This document shows positions 8,257 through 16,495 of a DNA stretch of 48,355 nucleotides, one piece after another. The translations under genes were made by a program, and so were the position numbers. Source of the stretch: Salinactinospora qingdaonensis (GTDB lineage Bacteria; Actinomycetota; Actinomycetes; Streptosporangiales; Streptosporangiaceae). Within the stretch, counting starts at the first letter, position 1; the number at the start of each line of letters is the position of its first letter. The stretch covers positions 1 to 48,355 of the forward strand of contig NZ_BAABDD010000033.1 of the NCBI RefSeq assembly GCF_039539445.1, in the 5' to 3' direction. Below the pieces are notes generated by a model. The model saw nothing but the letters and a program-made list of their open reading frames with translations, was not told the DNA's origin and searched no databases.

Positions 8257-9423
8257 TCAACCGGCGATGAGATGAGGGACGAACGACGAGGTCTCGTCGG
8301 TGATCGGCCCGGAGGTCTCCCGAATGCTCAAACCGGCGGCCTCGTCGCCGACCAGCCACACCCCCAGCACGGGATGCTGCCCCTCGAACTCGGGCAGCGG
8401 CTGGAATTGCTGGAAGACACAGCTTTCTGTGCCGTGCTCGCCCGGCGCCGAAGCGGATCGCCCAGGGGAAGTCACGATGGTGGCGCCCTCACCTTCCTTG
8501 CCGAGCAGCGGTTTGACGACATAGGACGTCAGCGAGCCGGGGCCGGTCAGGTAGGCGGGCAGCAAGTTGGGGTGATCCGGATACATCTCCCACAGGATCG
8601 CCAACAGGGCTTTGTTGGAGAGCAGCATCTTCCAGATCGGCTCCACCCACACCATGGTCGACAGGCTCCGGGTGACGAGCGGGCCGAAACGGTCGTGGAC
8701 CAGCCATTCCCAGGGGTAGAGCTTGAAGATCGCGGTAATCGTCCGTTCCTCGAGGTCGACGAATTCGCGGGCCGTGTGATCCCAGCCCAGATCCTCAATA
8801 GCGACCTCGTGGGTCACCAGCCCCGCCTGACGCGCTGTCTCTTGCAGGTAGGCGGTGTTGAGCGCTTCCTCCCCGCTGTGGTCTTCGTTGCTCCAGGCGA
8901 AGTGCACCGGCCCCTCGGGAAGCCGGGGACGCAGTCGCGACCAGCGTGCGATGAGCCGTTCATGGAGGCTGTTCCACTGGTCCGCCGTTGGGAAACGGTC
9001 GCGCATCCAGTGCCATTGGATGATGGCCGACTCCACCAGTGAGGTGGGGGTGTCGGCGTTGTACTCCAACAGCTTGGGCGGGTGCACCCCGTCATAGCAC
9101 AGGTCGAACCGGCCGTAGACGTGGGGATCACCGCGCCGCCAGGAGTCGCGGACGACCGGTGCCACCCACTCGGGGATGCCGAAGTCGGCGTAACGGTCGT
9201 GGGTGAGCACGTAGTCGACGGCCTCCAGGCACATCGTGTGCAGGTTGCCGACATCGATCTCCAGCCGCCGGATTTCGTCGGCGCCAAAGGTGTAGTGGAC
9301 GGACTCGTCCCAGTAAGGGCGAGGCAGGTGGGCCGACTGGACGGCGCGGTGAAACCCGAGCCCCTGTTGCTCCACCAGTTCCGCCCAGTTCGGGCGCACC
9401 GGACTGTTGCTGCTGCGGAGCAC
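8257..9423 (-). CDS. Glutathionylspermidine synthase-like ATP-grasp protein
   Basis: The 388-residue product matches the preATP-grasp/ATP-grasp fold of the glutathionylspermidine synthase C-terminal family. Visible segments are YGRFDLCYDG, KLLEYNADTPTSLVE, FAWSNEDHSGEE, KPLLGKEGEGATIV and GVWLVGDEAAG. Proteins of this type, such as E. coli YgiC, join an amine to a carboxylate using ATP; actinobacteria use mycothiol rather than glutathione, so the true substrate is probably not glutathione. The GTG start lies 7 nt after the stop of the upstream lipoprotein gene, so the two form an operon. No good Shine-Dalgarno is seen, which fits translational coupling. Confidence 0.85.
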   Translation of the reverse strand: MLRSSNSPVRPNWAELVEQQGLGFHRAVQSAHLPRPYWDESVHYTFGADEIRRLEIDVGNLHTMCLEAVDYVLTHDRYADFGIPEWVAPVVRDSWRRGDPHVYGRFDLCYDGVHPPKLLEYNADTPTSLVESAIIQWHWMRDRFPTADQWNSLHERLIARWSRLRPRLPEGPVHFAWSNEDHSGEEALNTAYLQETARQAGLVTHEVAIEDLGWDHTAREFVDLEERTITAIFKLYPWEWLVHDRFGPLVTRSLSTMVWVEPIWKMLLSNKALLAILWEMYPDHPNLLPAYLTGPGSLTSYVVKPLLGKEGEGATIVTSPGRSASAPGEHGTESCVFQQFQPLPEFEGQHPVLGVWLVGDEAAGLSIRETSGPITDETSSFVPHLIAG

Positions 9424-9430
9424 GGTACCG

Positions 9431-9802
9431 CTAACCGCCGATACCGCCGCCCCGGCCTCCCGCGCCGCCGCGCGAGATGACCGTGCCGCGCTGGGTGACG
9501 ATCTTGATGCCGTCAGGACGCGCCGTAGAGCCGCCCTTCACCCGCGAACCGTTGAGGTTGCCGCCGTAGTAGAAGAAGTAGGCGCCCCCGCCGGTGCCGG
9601 AGACGCGGTCGTCGTCGCAACGGTCCTCATCGACAGTGCGGTAGGAACCGTCGGGATCGAGGCTGTCACTGTCGACACAGTAGGCGGTGACCGTCTCGTT
9701 GGAGCAACCGGCGATGGCTAACGACAAGGCGCTCACCGCGCCGATAACGACAGCCGGGGAACTGCGACGGCGCTCGGGGGGAGTCGTGTCTGGCGACAGC
9801 AT
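9431..9802 (-). CDS. Putative lipoprotein, partner of the ATP-grasp protein
   Basis: A 123-residue protein with a basic N terminus, a hydrophobic segment and a lipobox LAIAGC, followed by a short Cys-containing region (AYCVDSD, DEDRCDDD) and a Gly-rich tail ending GRGGGIGG. It should be exported and lipid-anchored. The pairing with the downstream ATP-grasp gene, and a C terminus of the form GTVISRGG, recall the E. coli ygiB-ygiC pair, whose lipoprotein ends in a similar Gly-rich segment. The start at 9802 is supported by GAGGAGG about 12 nt upstream; an in-frame ATG at 9859 is possible but would add a long basic tail before the signal peptide. Confidence 0.7.
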   Translation of the reverse strand: MLSPDTTPPERRRSSPAVVIGAVSALSLAIAGCSNETVTAYCVDSDSLDPDGSYRTVDEDRCDDDRVSGTGGGAYFFYYGGNLNGSRVKGGSTARPDGIKIVTQRGTVISRGGAGGRGGGIGG

Positions 9803-9934
9803 GACGGTGCCCGGCCTCCTCATCTGATCGGATCGCGCAAGGCGAGCTCTTGGGGGCATTCCTACTGTGACGGATATCGCCGGTTCGGGGTTCCGCTCGC
9901 CCCGTGCCTCTGCCTCTAGCGCGACCGCATCCGG

Positions 9935-10879
9935 TCAGGTCTTGCGCAACCGGACCCTCCGCACCTGGTGGTCGCCCCCCTTGTGGAGGACAAGGGTGGC
10001 ACGACCGCGGGTGGGAGCGATGTTTTCCACCAGATTGACCTCATTGATGGTCTGCCAGGTGCGCAGCGCGAACCCGCGTGCATCGGCCTCGTCAACGGTG
10101 GTGGCCATGTGGTGGAAGTAGGAGCGCGGGTCGGAGAACGCGGTGCGGCGCAACTCCAGGAACCGGTCAAGGTACCAGGATCGGATGTGCTCGACCTTAG
10201 CGTCGACATAGATGGAGAAGTCGAAGAAGTCGGCGACGGCAAGGCGTCCCGCCGAAGGCGGCTGGAGCACATTGATGCCCTCGACCACCAGGATGTCGGG
10301 CCGGCACACCACCTGGCGCTCATTGGGGAGGATGTCGTAGGCGAGGTGGGAGTAGACGGGGATCTCCTGCTCGGCGGCGCCGGCCTTCATCGCCGAGACG
10401 AACCGCACCAGCGCCCGCCGGTCGTAGCTTTCGGGGAACCCCTTGCGGTTCATGATCCCGCGCTCGGCCAGCACCGCGTTGGAATAGAGGAAGTTGTCGG
10501 TGCTGACCAACTCGACATGGGGGTGGTCGGGCCACTGCTCGAGCAACGCCTTGAGCAACCGAGCCGTGGTGGACTTGCCCACGGCCACACTCCCGGCCAC
10601 ACCGATGACGAAGGGACTGGGGCGGTCGTCATCGCCCAAGAAGGCCCGCACGGCGTTGTGCCGCTCCCGGGTGGCCTTCACATAGAGGTTGAGCAGCCGC
10701 GACAACGGTAGGTAGATGTCGCGCACCTCCGTGAGGGAGGTGGGGTCAGCCCGTCCGCGAAGCCGCTCAAGCTCCTGCTCGGTCAGTGACAGCGGCGTGG
10801 CGGCGCGCAGCGCCGCCCACGAGGGGCGATCAAGCTCCACATACGGCGTCGCTACGCCGTTTTTCGTCGGGTGAGACAC
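9935..10879 (-). CDS. coaA: Pantothenate kinase, type I
   Basis: CoaA phosphorylates pantothenate, the first step of coenzyme A synthesis. The sequence has the P-loop GVAGSVAVGKST, RKGFPESYDRRALVRFV, YSHLAYDI and the C-terminal NLVENIAPTRGRATLVL typical of the bacterial type I enzyme. The start is uncertain: the GTG at 10879 gives 314 residues and places TPYVELDR about where mycobacterial CoaA has its SPYVEFDR; an upstream in-frame start at 10939 would add 20 residues. Divergent from glmS across a 301-bp intergenic region. Confidence 0.93.
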   Translation of the reverse strand: MSHPTKNGVATPYVELDRPSWAALRAATPLSLTEQELERLRGRADPTSLTEVRDIYLPLSRLLNLYVKATRERHNAVRAFLGDDDRPSPFVIGVAGSVAVGKSTTARLLKALLEQWPDHPHVELVSTDNFLYSNAVLAERGIMNRKGFPESYDRRALVRFVSAMKAGAAEQEIPVYSHLAYDILPNERQVVCRPDILVVEGINVLQPPSAGRLAVADFFDFSIYVDAKVEHIRSWYLDRFLELRRTAFSDPRSYFHHMATTVDEADARGFALRTWQTINEVNLVENIAPTRGRATLVLHKGGDHQVRRVRLRKT

Positions 10880-11089
10880 GTTTGCCCACACTAGACGGTG
10901 GCCCTCGGCGGGAACTGAACCGGCCCGGGCCAGGCGCACGGTGTCGTCGGCCGCGGTATCGTACGGGAGGCGGCTCAGACATTTTCCGCATCCGCAACAG
11001 CGATGATGGGGCTGTCCTCGAAGGACGCCGTAGCCGGTATGGGCGGCGGCACGTCACTGTCACCTGGCCCTACCCAGCTACGGGAACCA

Positions 11090-11105
11090 ATTGGTCTATA
11101 CCTCG
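11090..11105 (+). promoter_or_regulatory. DasR-type (dre-like) operator candidate upstream of glmS
   Basis: ATTGGTCTATACCTCG matches 12 of 16 positions of the streptomycete dre consensus ACTGGTCTAGACCACT, including the central TGGTCTA-ACC. DasR is a GntR-family regulator responding to glucosamine-6-phosphate, the product of GlmS. It lies 76 bp before the glmS start. This is a sequence match only. The rest of the 10880-11180 gap shows no other clear signal. Confidence 0.45.
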
Positions 11106-11180
11106 ACCTGGAATGATGTGGATTGGGCCGGCGCCGTGTGAGGTTCGGTAAACCCGTCTCCAGCAGTTACGCTGACGCCC

Positions 11181-13034
11181 ATGTGCGGAATAATCGGCTA
11201 CGTCGGGCCGCAACCGGCGCTAGAGGTCGTGGTCGACGGCCTCGCGAGACTGGAGTACCGAGGGTACGATTCCGCGGGCGTCGCTGTTCTCAACGACAAC
11301 AGGCTCGAAACCGAGAAACGCGCCGGGAAACTCGCCAACCTGCGCGGTGCACTTGAGCAGGGGCCCCGAACAGCCGACGGCATCGGCATCGGACACACTC
11401 GGTGGGCCACCCACGGTGCCCCCACCAACACCAACGCCCACCCCCACCTCGACAACGACGAGCGGGTGGCGGTCATCCACAACGGCATCATCGAGAATTT
11501 CGCCGCTCTCCGTCCCGAACTAGAAGAGCGCGGCTGCAAGTTCGTATCCGAAACCGACACCGAGGTGACGGCTCACCTGCTCAGCCAGGAGCTCAAAGAC
11601 CGCGGCGACAACGACCTCGCTGCGGCGATGCGGGCGGTGTGCAAGCGGCTGGAGGGCGCCTTCACCCTCGTGGCGATGAGCGTCGACAACCCCGACCTCG
11701 TGGTGGCGGCTCGCCGTAACTCACCACTGGTCGTGGGCCGCGGCGAGGGAGAGAACTTCCTCGCCAGCGATGTCGCCGCCTTTATCGCCCACACCCGCAA
11801 CGCCGTCGAACTGGGCCAGGACCAGGTGGTGGAGCTGCGCCGCGACTCGGTGACCATCACCGACTACGAGGGACTCCCCGCCCCGGTGCGCGAGTACCAC
11901 GTCGACTGGGACGTCTCTGCCGCCGAGAAGGGCGGCCACGACTACTTCATGCTCAAGGAGATCGTCGAACAGCCGCGCGCGGTGGCCGACACCCTTCTGG
12001 GGCGAGTCGGCATCGACGGCACGCTCACCCTTGACGAGATGCGGCTCAGCCCCAGCGACCTGCGAGACATCGAAAAGATCGTCATCATCGCCTGTGGCAC
12101 CTCCTACCACGCCGGCCTGATCGCCAAATACGCCATCGAGCACTGGTGCCGCATCCCCTGCGAAGTGGAGGTCGCCAGCGAGTTCCGCTACCGCGACCCC
12201 ATCCTCAACCGCCAGACCCTCGTCATCGGCATCTCACAGTCCGGCGAGAGCATGGACACGCTGATGGCCACCCGCTACGCGCGCGAGCAGCGCGCTCGGG
12301 TTCTGGCCATCTGCAACGTCAACGGCTCCACGATCCCGCGCGAATCCGACGGTGTGCTCTACACGCACGCCGGCCCGGAAGTCGGAGTCGCCGCCACCAA
12401 AACCTTCCTGACCCAGCTCGCCGCGTGCTACCTCATCGGGCTCTACCTCGCCCAGGTACGCAACCTGAAGTTCGGCGACGAGATCAACGCGATCATCGCC
12501 CAACTCGCGCGCATGCCAGAACAGGTCGAGAAGGTTCTCGACACGGTCGAACCGGTGCGCCGTCTCGCGCGCTCCCTGTCCAACAGCACCACGGTGTTGT
12601 TCCTCGGCCGCCACGTGGGCTACCCCGTGGCCATGGAGGGCGCGCTCAAGCTCAAAGAGCTGGCCTACATGCACGCCGAGGCGTTCGCGGCCGGAGAGCT
12701 CAAACACGGCCCGATCGCGCTGATCGAGAACGGACTGCCCGTCGTGGTCGTGGTGCCCTCTCGAGAAGGGCGCGGCGTGCTCCACGACAAGATCGTGTCC
12801 AACATCCAAGAGATCCGCGCCCGAGGCGCTCGCACTATCGTCATCGCCGAAGAGGGGGACGAAGCCGTCCTCCCGTTCTCCGACGAACTGATCGAGGTGC
12901 CCGCGGTTCCCACTCTGTTGCAGCCGATCGTGGCGACCGTGCCGTTGCAGGTCTTCGCCTGCGAACTGGCATTGGCCAAAGGCAACGACGTGGACCAACC
13001 CCGCAACCTCGCCAAGAGCGTCACCGTGGAGTGA
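11181..13034 (+). CDS. glmS: Glutamine-fructose-6-phosphate aminotransferase
   Basis: GlmS makes glucosamine-6-phosphate from fructose-6-phosphate and glutamine, the entry step to UDP-GlcNAc and peptidoglycan. The 617-residue protein begins MCGIIGYVG, with Cys2 the amidotransferase nucleophile. It has the class II glutamine amidotransferase domain (1 to about 240, with HTRWATHG), two SIS sugar-isomerase domains (ISQSGESMDT in the first) and ends DVDQPRNLAKSVTVE, the conserved C-terminal tail. The ATG at 11181 is fixed by Cys2; the Shine-Dalgarno is weak. A dre-like site lies upstream. Convergent with glmM, the next enzyme in the same pathway. Confidence 0.97.
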   Translation: MCGIIGYVGPQPALEVVVDGLARLEYRGYDSAGVAVLNDNRLETEKRAGKLANLRGALEQGPRTADGIGIGHTRWATHGAPTNTNAHPHLDNDERVAVIHNGIIENFAALRPELEERGCKFVSETDTEVTAHLLSQELKDRGDNDLAAAMRAVCKRLEGAFTLVAMSVDNPDLVVAARRNSPLVVGRGEGENFLASDVAAFIAHTRNAVELGQDQVVELRRDSVTITDYEGLPAPVREYHVDWDVSAAEKGGHDYFMLKEIVEQPRAVADTLLGRVGIDGTLTLDEMRLSPSDLRDIEKIVIIACGTSYHAGLIAKYAIEHWCRIPCEVEVASEFRYRDPILNRQTLVIGISQSGESMDTLMATRYAREQRARVLAICNVNGSTIPRESDGVLYTHAGPEVGVAATKTFLTQLAACYLIGLYLAQVRNLKFGDEINAIIAQLARMPEQVEKVLDTVEPVRRLARSLSNSTTVLFLGRHVGYPVAMEGALKLKELAYMHAEAFAAGELKHGPIALIENGLPVVVVVPSREGRGVLHDKIVSNIQEIRARGARTIVIAEEGDEAVLPFSDELIEVPAVPTLLQPIVATVPLQVFACELALAKGNDVDQPRNLAKSVTVE

Positions 13035-13036
13035 GA

Positions 13037-13066
13037 CCTGCCCGGGGCCCTCGGGCGCCGGGCAGG
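13037..13066. terminator. Hairpin between convergent glmS and glmM
   Basis: CCTGCCCGG (13037-13045) and CCGGGCAGG (13058-13066) form a 9-bp GC-rich stem with a 12-nt loop, immediately after the glmS stop. No T-run follows, so it resembles the T-less terminators common in actinobacteria and could serve either direction. Confidence 0.6.
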
Positions 13067-13113
13067 CACCAACAATCACCGCCACACAGGCGAAGCCACC
13101 CCTGTGGGCGCAC

Positions 13114-14454
13114 TCAGCCCAACGCCCGCCGCACGACGTCGGCCAGGTGGTCGGCGACCTCCTGGGCGTGAGACTCAGCCGTGGCCTCAACCATGACGCG
13201 AACCATCGGCTCGGTGCCACTGGGCCGGATCAGCACCCGGCCGGCCTCGCCCAAGTCGGCCTCCGCAGCCGCCACAGCCTCGGTCACCTCGGCCGACGTC
13301 GTGACCCTGCTCTTGTCGACGCCGCGCACGTTGACGAGAACCTGCGGCAGCCGGGTCATCACCTTCGCCAGCTCCGCCAATGACAAGCCGCGCCGGTTGA
13401 CCGCACCGAGTAGCCGCAGGGCGGTGAGCAACCCGTCGCCGGTGGTGGCGTGCCCCAACAGGATCACGTGCCCCGACTGCTCGCCCCCCAACGAGTAGGA
13501 GCCCTCCCGCAGCGCCTCCAGCACGTAGCGGTCCCCCACGGGGGTCTCCACCACAGAGATTCCCGCGTCCTTCATAGCCAGCTTCAGCCCAAGGTTGGAC
13601 ATCACCGTGGTGACGAGCGTGTCCTGGGCCAACTCGCCGGCCTCGTGCAACTCAAGGGCGAGAATGGCCATGATCTGGTCGCCGTCCACGACAGTGCCGT
13701 CGGCAGCCACGGCAAGACACCGGTCAGCGTCGCCGTCGTGGGCGATCCCCGCGTCGGCGCCGTGCTCCAGGACCGCCTCTTGCAACCGGGACAGGTAGGT
13801 AGAACCGCAGTCCTCGTTGATGTTGAGGCCGTTGGGCTGGTCGGCGACGGGGACGACCTGAGCGCCCGCGCGACGCAGCGCCTCGGGAGCCACCCGCGCG
13901 GCTGCCCCATTGGCGCAGTCCACCACGATCCGCAGGCCGTCCAACTGGCACGGCAGCGAGGCGAGCAGGTGGCGCACGTAGCGCTCCGCCCCATCGGAGG
14001 TGTCGCTCACGCGCCCCACGTCGGCGCCGATGGCGTAGGCGTGTGCGCCTCCCAACCGCAGCTCGATCTCGTCCTCTACGGCGTCGGGCAGCTTCTGTCC
14101 ACCGCGGCCGAAGAACTTGATCCCGTTGTCAGGAGCGGGATTATGGCTGGCGGAGAGCATGACGCCAAAGTCGGCGCCGAGCTCGTCCGTCAGATGAGCC
14201 ACAGCCGGAGTCGGCAACACCCCCAGCCGGATCACGTCCACCCCTGCGCCGGCCAGCCCCGCGACCACAGCCGATTCCAAGAACTCTCCAGACGCCCTGG
14301 GGTCGCGCCCCACCACCGCCAGTGGGCGCGGACCAACGCACTCGCCGTCAGTGAACACCTGCGCGGCGGCGATGGAGAGATCCAGCGCGAGCGACGCCGT
14401 GAGGTCACGACCGGCGACCCCTCGGACCCCGTCAGTACCAAACAGTCGAGCCAC
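13114..14454 (-). CDS. glmM: Phosphoglucosamine mutase
   Basis: GlmM converts glucosamine-6-phosphate to glucosamine-1-phosphate for UDP-GlcNAc synthesis. The 446-residue protein shows the phosphohexomutase signatures: MARLFGTDGVRG at the N terminus, SASHNP (101-106, Ser103 the expected phospho-serine), the metal loop DGDADR (240-245), the sugar loop GEQSGH and the C-terminal phosphate loop RPSGTEPMVRV. The length is normal. The GTG start at 14454 has GAAGGGG upstream. It follows rpsI on the same strand but is separated by 279 bp and a hairpin. Confidence 0.96.
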   Translation of the reverse strand: MARLFGTDGVRGVAGRDLTASLALDLSIAAAQVFTDGECVGPRPLAVVGRDPRASGEFLESAVVAGLAGAGVDVIRLGVLPTPAVAHLTDELGADFGVMLSASHNPAPDNGIKFFGRGGQKLPDAVEDEIELRLGGAHAYAIGADVGRVSDTSDGAERYVRHLLASLPCQLDGLRIVVDCANGAAARVAPEALRRAGAQVVPVADQPNGLNINEDCGSTYLSRLQEAVLEHGADAGIAHDGDADRCLAVAADGTVVDGDQIMAILALELHEAGELAQDTLVTTVMSNLGLKLAMKDAGISVVETPVGDRYVLEALREGSYSLGGEQSGHVILLGHATTGDGLLTALRLLGAVNRRGLSLAELAKVMTRLPQVLVNVRGVDKSRVTTSAEVTEAVAAAEADLGEAGRVLIRPSGTEPMVRVMVEATAESHAQEVADHLADVVRRALG

Positions 14455-14700
14455 GAACCATTCGCCCCTTCAATCGATACCAAGACAGCCGCCGCGCCCG
14501 CAGTGATAGGCGAGCCAAGGCGGCCGGCACCAAACAGCGGATATCCAACTCACAGACAGCATGCCTGCTGATTCACGCGAATACCGCACACGCGGGGGAT
14601 GGCACCAACGTGCCGCGCGGACGGCGCCCGAAAACAGCTATGGCCCGCTCTGGCCACCAGTTTTGACGAAAACAGGCGGCCGGCGGGCCGTAGCCGGAAC

Positions 14701-14718
14701 GGCCGGTACACACCGGCC
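14701..14718 (-). terminator. Hairpin after rpsI
   Basis: GGCCGGT-ACAC-ACCGGCC is a perfect 7-bp stem with a tetraloop, 15 nt past the rpsI stop on the minus strand. No T-run follows directly. It probably ends or attenuates rplM-rpsI transcription before glmM. Nothing else decisive is seen in the 14455-14733 gap. Confidence 0.5.
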
Positions 14719-14733
14719 GAGATAGCGGCGAGA

Positions 14734-15252
14734 TTACCGCTTGGAGTACTGCGGGGCCTTGCGGGCCTTCTTGAGACCGGCCTTCTTCCGCTCGACCTTA
14801 CGGTCATCGCGGGTAAGGTAACCGGCCTTCTTCAGGATGGGACGGTTGTTCTCGACGTCCAGACCGGCGAGGGCACGGGCGAGGCCGTGACGCAGCGCAC
14901 CGGCCTGACCGCTGGTGCCGCCACCGTTGAGGCGGGCGAAAACATCGTAGGCGTCGGCGATTCCAAGGGCGACCAACGGCTCCCTGATGAGCTGCTGGTG
15001 GACCTTGTCAGGGAAGCATTCCTCCAGCGACTTGCCGTTGACCTTCCACTCGCCGGAGCCCGGAGTGATACGGACACGAGCGATGGCCTTCTTACGGCGA
15101 CCAGTGCCCGCTCCAGGGCCGGACGCGGTAGGAACGTACCCCGGGCTTACCGGCTCGGGACTCTCACTGGTGTACTCAGCGGGAAAGTCCTCGGGGTTGT
15201 CCTCAACCGACACGTCCTCGTTGACGGCTTCGATGCCGTTGGGCTCGACCAC
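14734..15252 (-). CDS. rpsI: 30S ribosomal protein S9
   Basis: S9 binds the 3' domain of 16S rRNA, and its C-terminal tail reaches the P-site tRNA. The last roughly 125 residues are typical S9 (GTGRRKKAIARVRI, GGGTSGQAGALRHG, KKAGYLTRDDRKVERKK, ending APQYSKR). An acidic, Pro/Glu/Ser-rich N-terminal extension of about 48 residues precedes the core, longer than the E. coli protein but of a kind seen in actinobacteria. The GTG start at 15252 has GAGGAG closely upstream. It lies 37 nt after rplM and is cotranscribed with it. Confidence 0.96.
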   Translation of the reverse strand: MVEPNGIEAVNEDVSVEDNPEDFPAEYTSESPEPVSPGYVPTASGPGAGTGRRKKAIARVRITPGSGEWKVNGKSLEECFPDKVHQQLIREPLVALGIADAYDVFARLNGGGTSGQAGALRHGLARALAGLDVENNRPILKKAGYLTRDDRKVERKKAGLKKARKAPQYSKR

Positions 15253-15289
15253 GGTTCTCCTCGTACTTCCTTCTACGTCTCGCTAACGC

Positions 15290-15739
15290 CTAGGCGGGCT
15301 GTCCGGGCTTGGCGATCTCGAACGGCACCGGCTGCTGCGCCTGGTGCGGGTGCTCCGGGCCCGCGTAGACCTTGAGCTTCTTGACCATCTTGCGGCCGAG
15401 TGAGTTCTTCGGCAGCATGCCCTTGACGGCCTTCTCGATGGCCCGCTCGGGGTTCTTGGCGATCAGCTCGCCATAGGCGACAGAGCGCAGACCGCCGGGG
15501 TAACCGGAGTGTCGGTAGGCCCGCTTCTGCTCCAGCTTGCGGCCGGTGAGCGCCACCTTCCCAGCATTGATGACGATGACGAAGTCACCGGTGTCGATGT
15601 GGGGCGCGTAGTACGGCTTGTGTTTGCCGCGGAGCAGGGTAGCGACGTGGCTGGCCAGCCGCCCGAGCACGACATCGCTGGCGTCGATGACGTGCCACTG
15701 ACGCTGGACATCGTTGGGCTTGGGGCTGTATGTGCGCAC
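15290..15739 (-). CDS. rplM: 50S ribosomal protein L13
   Basis: L13 is an early-assembly 23S rRNA-binding protein. The 149-residue product has RQWHVIDASDVVLGRLAS, TGDFVIVINAGKV, YRHSGYPGGL and GMLPKNSLGR, all family landmarks. The GTG start at 15739 (VRTYSPKPND) is preferred over longer in-frame starts because the family begins there and GAAGG lies about 9 nt upstream. First gene of the rplM-rpsI operon, with a promoter-like sequence and a leader hairpin upstream. Confidence 0.96.
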   Translation of the reverse strand: MRTYSPKPNDVQRQWHVIDASDVVLGRLASHVATLLRGKHKPYYAPHIDTGDFVIVINAGKVALTGRKLEQKRAYRHSGYPGGLRSVAYGELIAKNPERAIEKAVKGMLPKNSLGRKMVKKLKVYAGPEHPHQAQQPVPFEIAKPGQPA

Positions 15740-15769
15740 GATCGTAAGCCTTCGTCTCGGTCGGCGGAA

Positions 15770-15795
15770 TCCATCTCCACGGAACAGGAGATGGA
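15770..15795 (-). promoter_or_regulatory. Hairpin in the rplM leader
   Basis: TCCATCTCC (15770-15778) and GGAGATGGA (15787-15795) form a perfect 9-bp stem with an 8-nt loop, about 30 nt upstream of the rplM start. One stem strand carries GGAGATGG, which resembles a ribosome binding site. It could be an r-protein leader element, but no known leader class was recognised. Confidence 0.4.
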
Positions 15796-15931
15796 GAACT
15801 CGTAATTGCTGGGCCGGACCGCCTCTCGGCGGATACACCCGGTGGTTGAGTGCGCAGAACGGTCATACCTCATCGGCACCCGACAAGAAGCACGTGGGAA
15901 CCCACGAAAGCTCAACGCACAACGACGGAGC

Positions 15932-15961
15932 ATTTTACCGACCGAACAGAGCCCAGGTCAA
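15932..15961 (-). promoter_or_regulatory. Promoter for rplM-rpsI
   Basis: On the minus strand TTGACC (15961-15956), an 18-bp spacer and TAAAAT (15937-15932) form a good housekeeping-sigma promoter about 190 nt upstream of the rplM start. Confidence 0.65.
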
Positions 15962-16495
15962 AATGGCCCGCGATCATACCGTTTGGCATCATGGCTTGAC
16001 CAGTGGTCACAGCACGGCCGTCGATAGCTCCACTCCTAATTATGCCTTCTCGCCAGAGTGCTCACGCCACCACGCCGCCCCCACCCAAGATCAACTGGGC
16101 ACATACCGTAGAAGACAGCGGTGGAGCAGCAGTCGAAAGAGCGGAAGGCCACGAGCGAACACAGGTTGGGTACGCCAGTGGTCACGAGTGACCGGAGCCA
16201 CGAACGTCCCGCACCTGGCTCGGCGGAGGCGTCGGCAGGGCGGGCGAGACCGTGGACCCCGCAATCGCCCGTACCGCCCCTGGCTGACGCACCCGCTCCC
16301 TCCCACACAGGCCATGATGACGCTAGAGTCACCGAGAAGCACAGCGTTCAATCACGAACCGTCTGGGGCACGGTAGCGGAAAAGACCCCTCACCCTGGGC
16401 GCGCTCCCCAACGTCACCCTCCGAACCTGCTGCGACCCTCCCCTTGCCGCCCAGGGCGCCCCGCATACTCGCGCGATGACGTCGAGGAACAACCC
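15962..16495. other. Intergenic region between rplM promoter and proline-rich protein gene
   Basis: About 530 bp without a recognisable gene. A frame from 16121 is open into the next gene without a stop, but its sequence has no domain features and the next gene has a better start at 16496. No clear promoter for that gene was found. Confidence 0.5.

Noticed and set aside
10880..11180. glmS ribozyme or riboswitch upstream of glmS
   Set aside because: No recognisable ribozyme core, and the class is typical of Firmicutes; only a dre-like operator is visible.
16121..16495. In-frame upstream extension of the proline-rich protein to 857 residues
   Set aside because: No domain features, no ribosome binding site at 16121, and a good GTG with GAGGAA exists at 16496.
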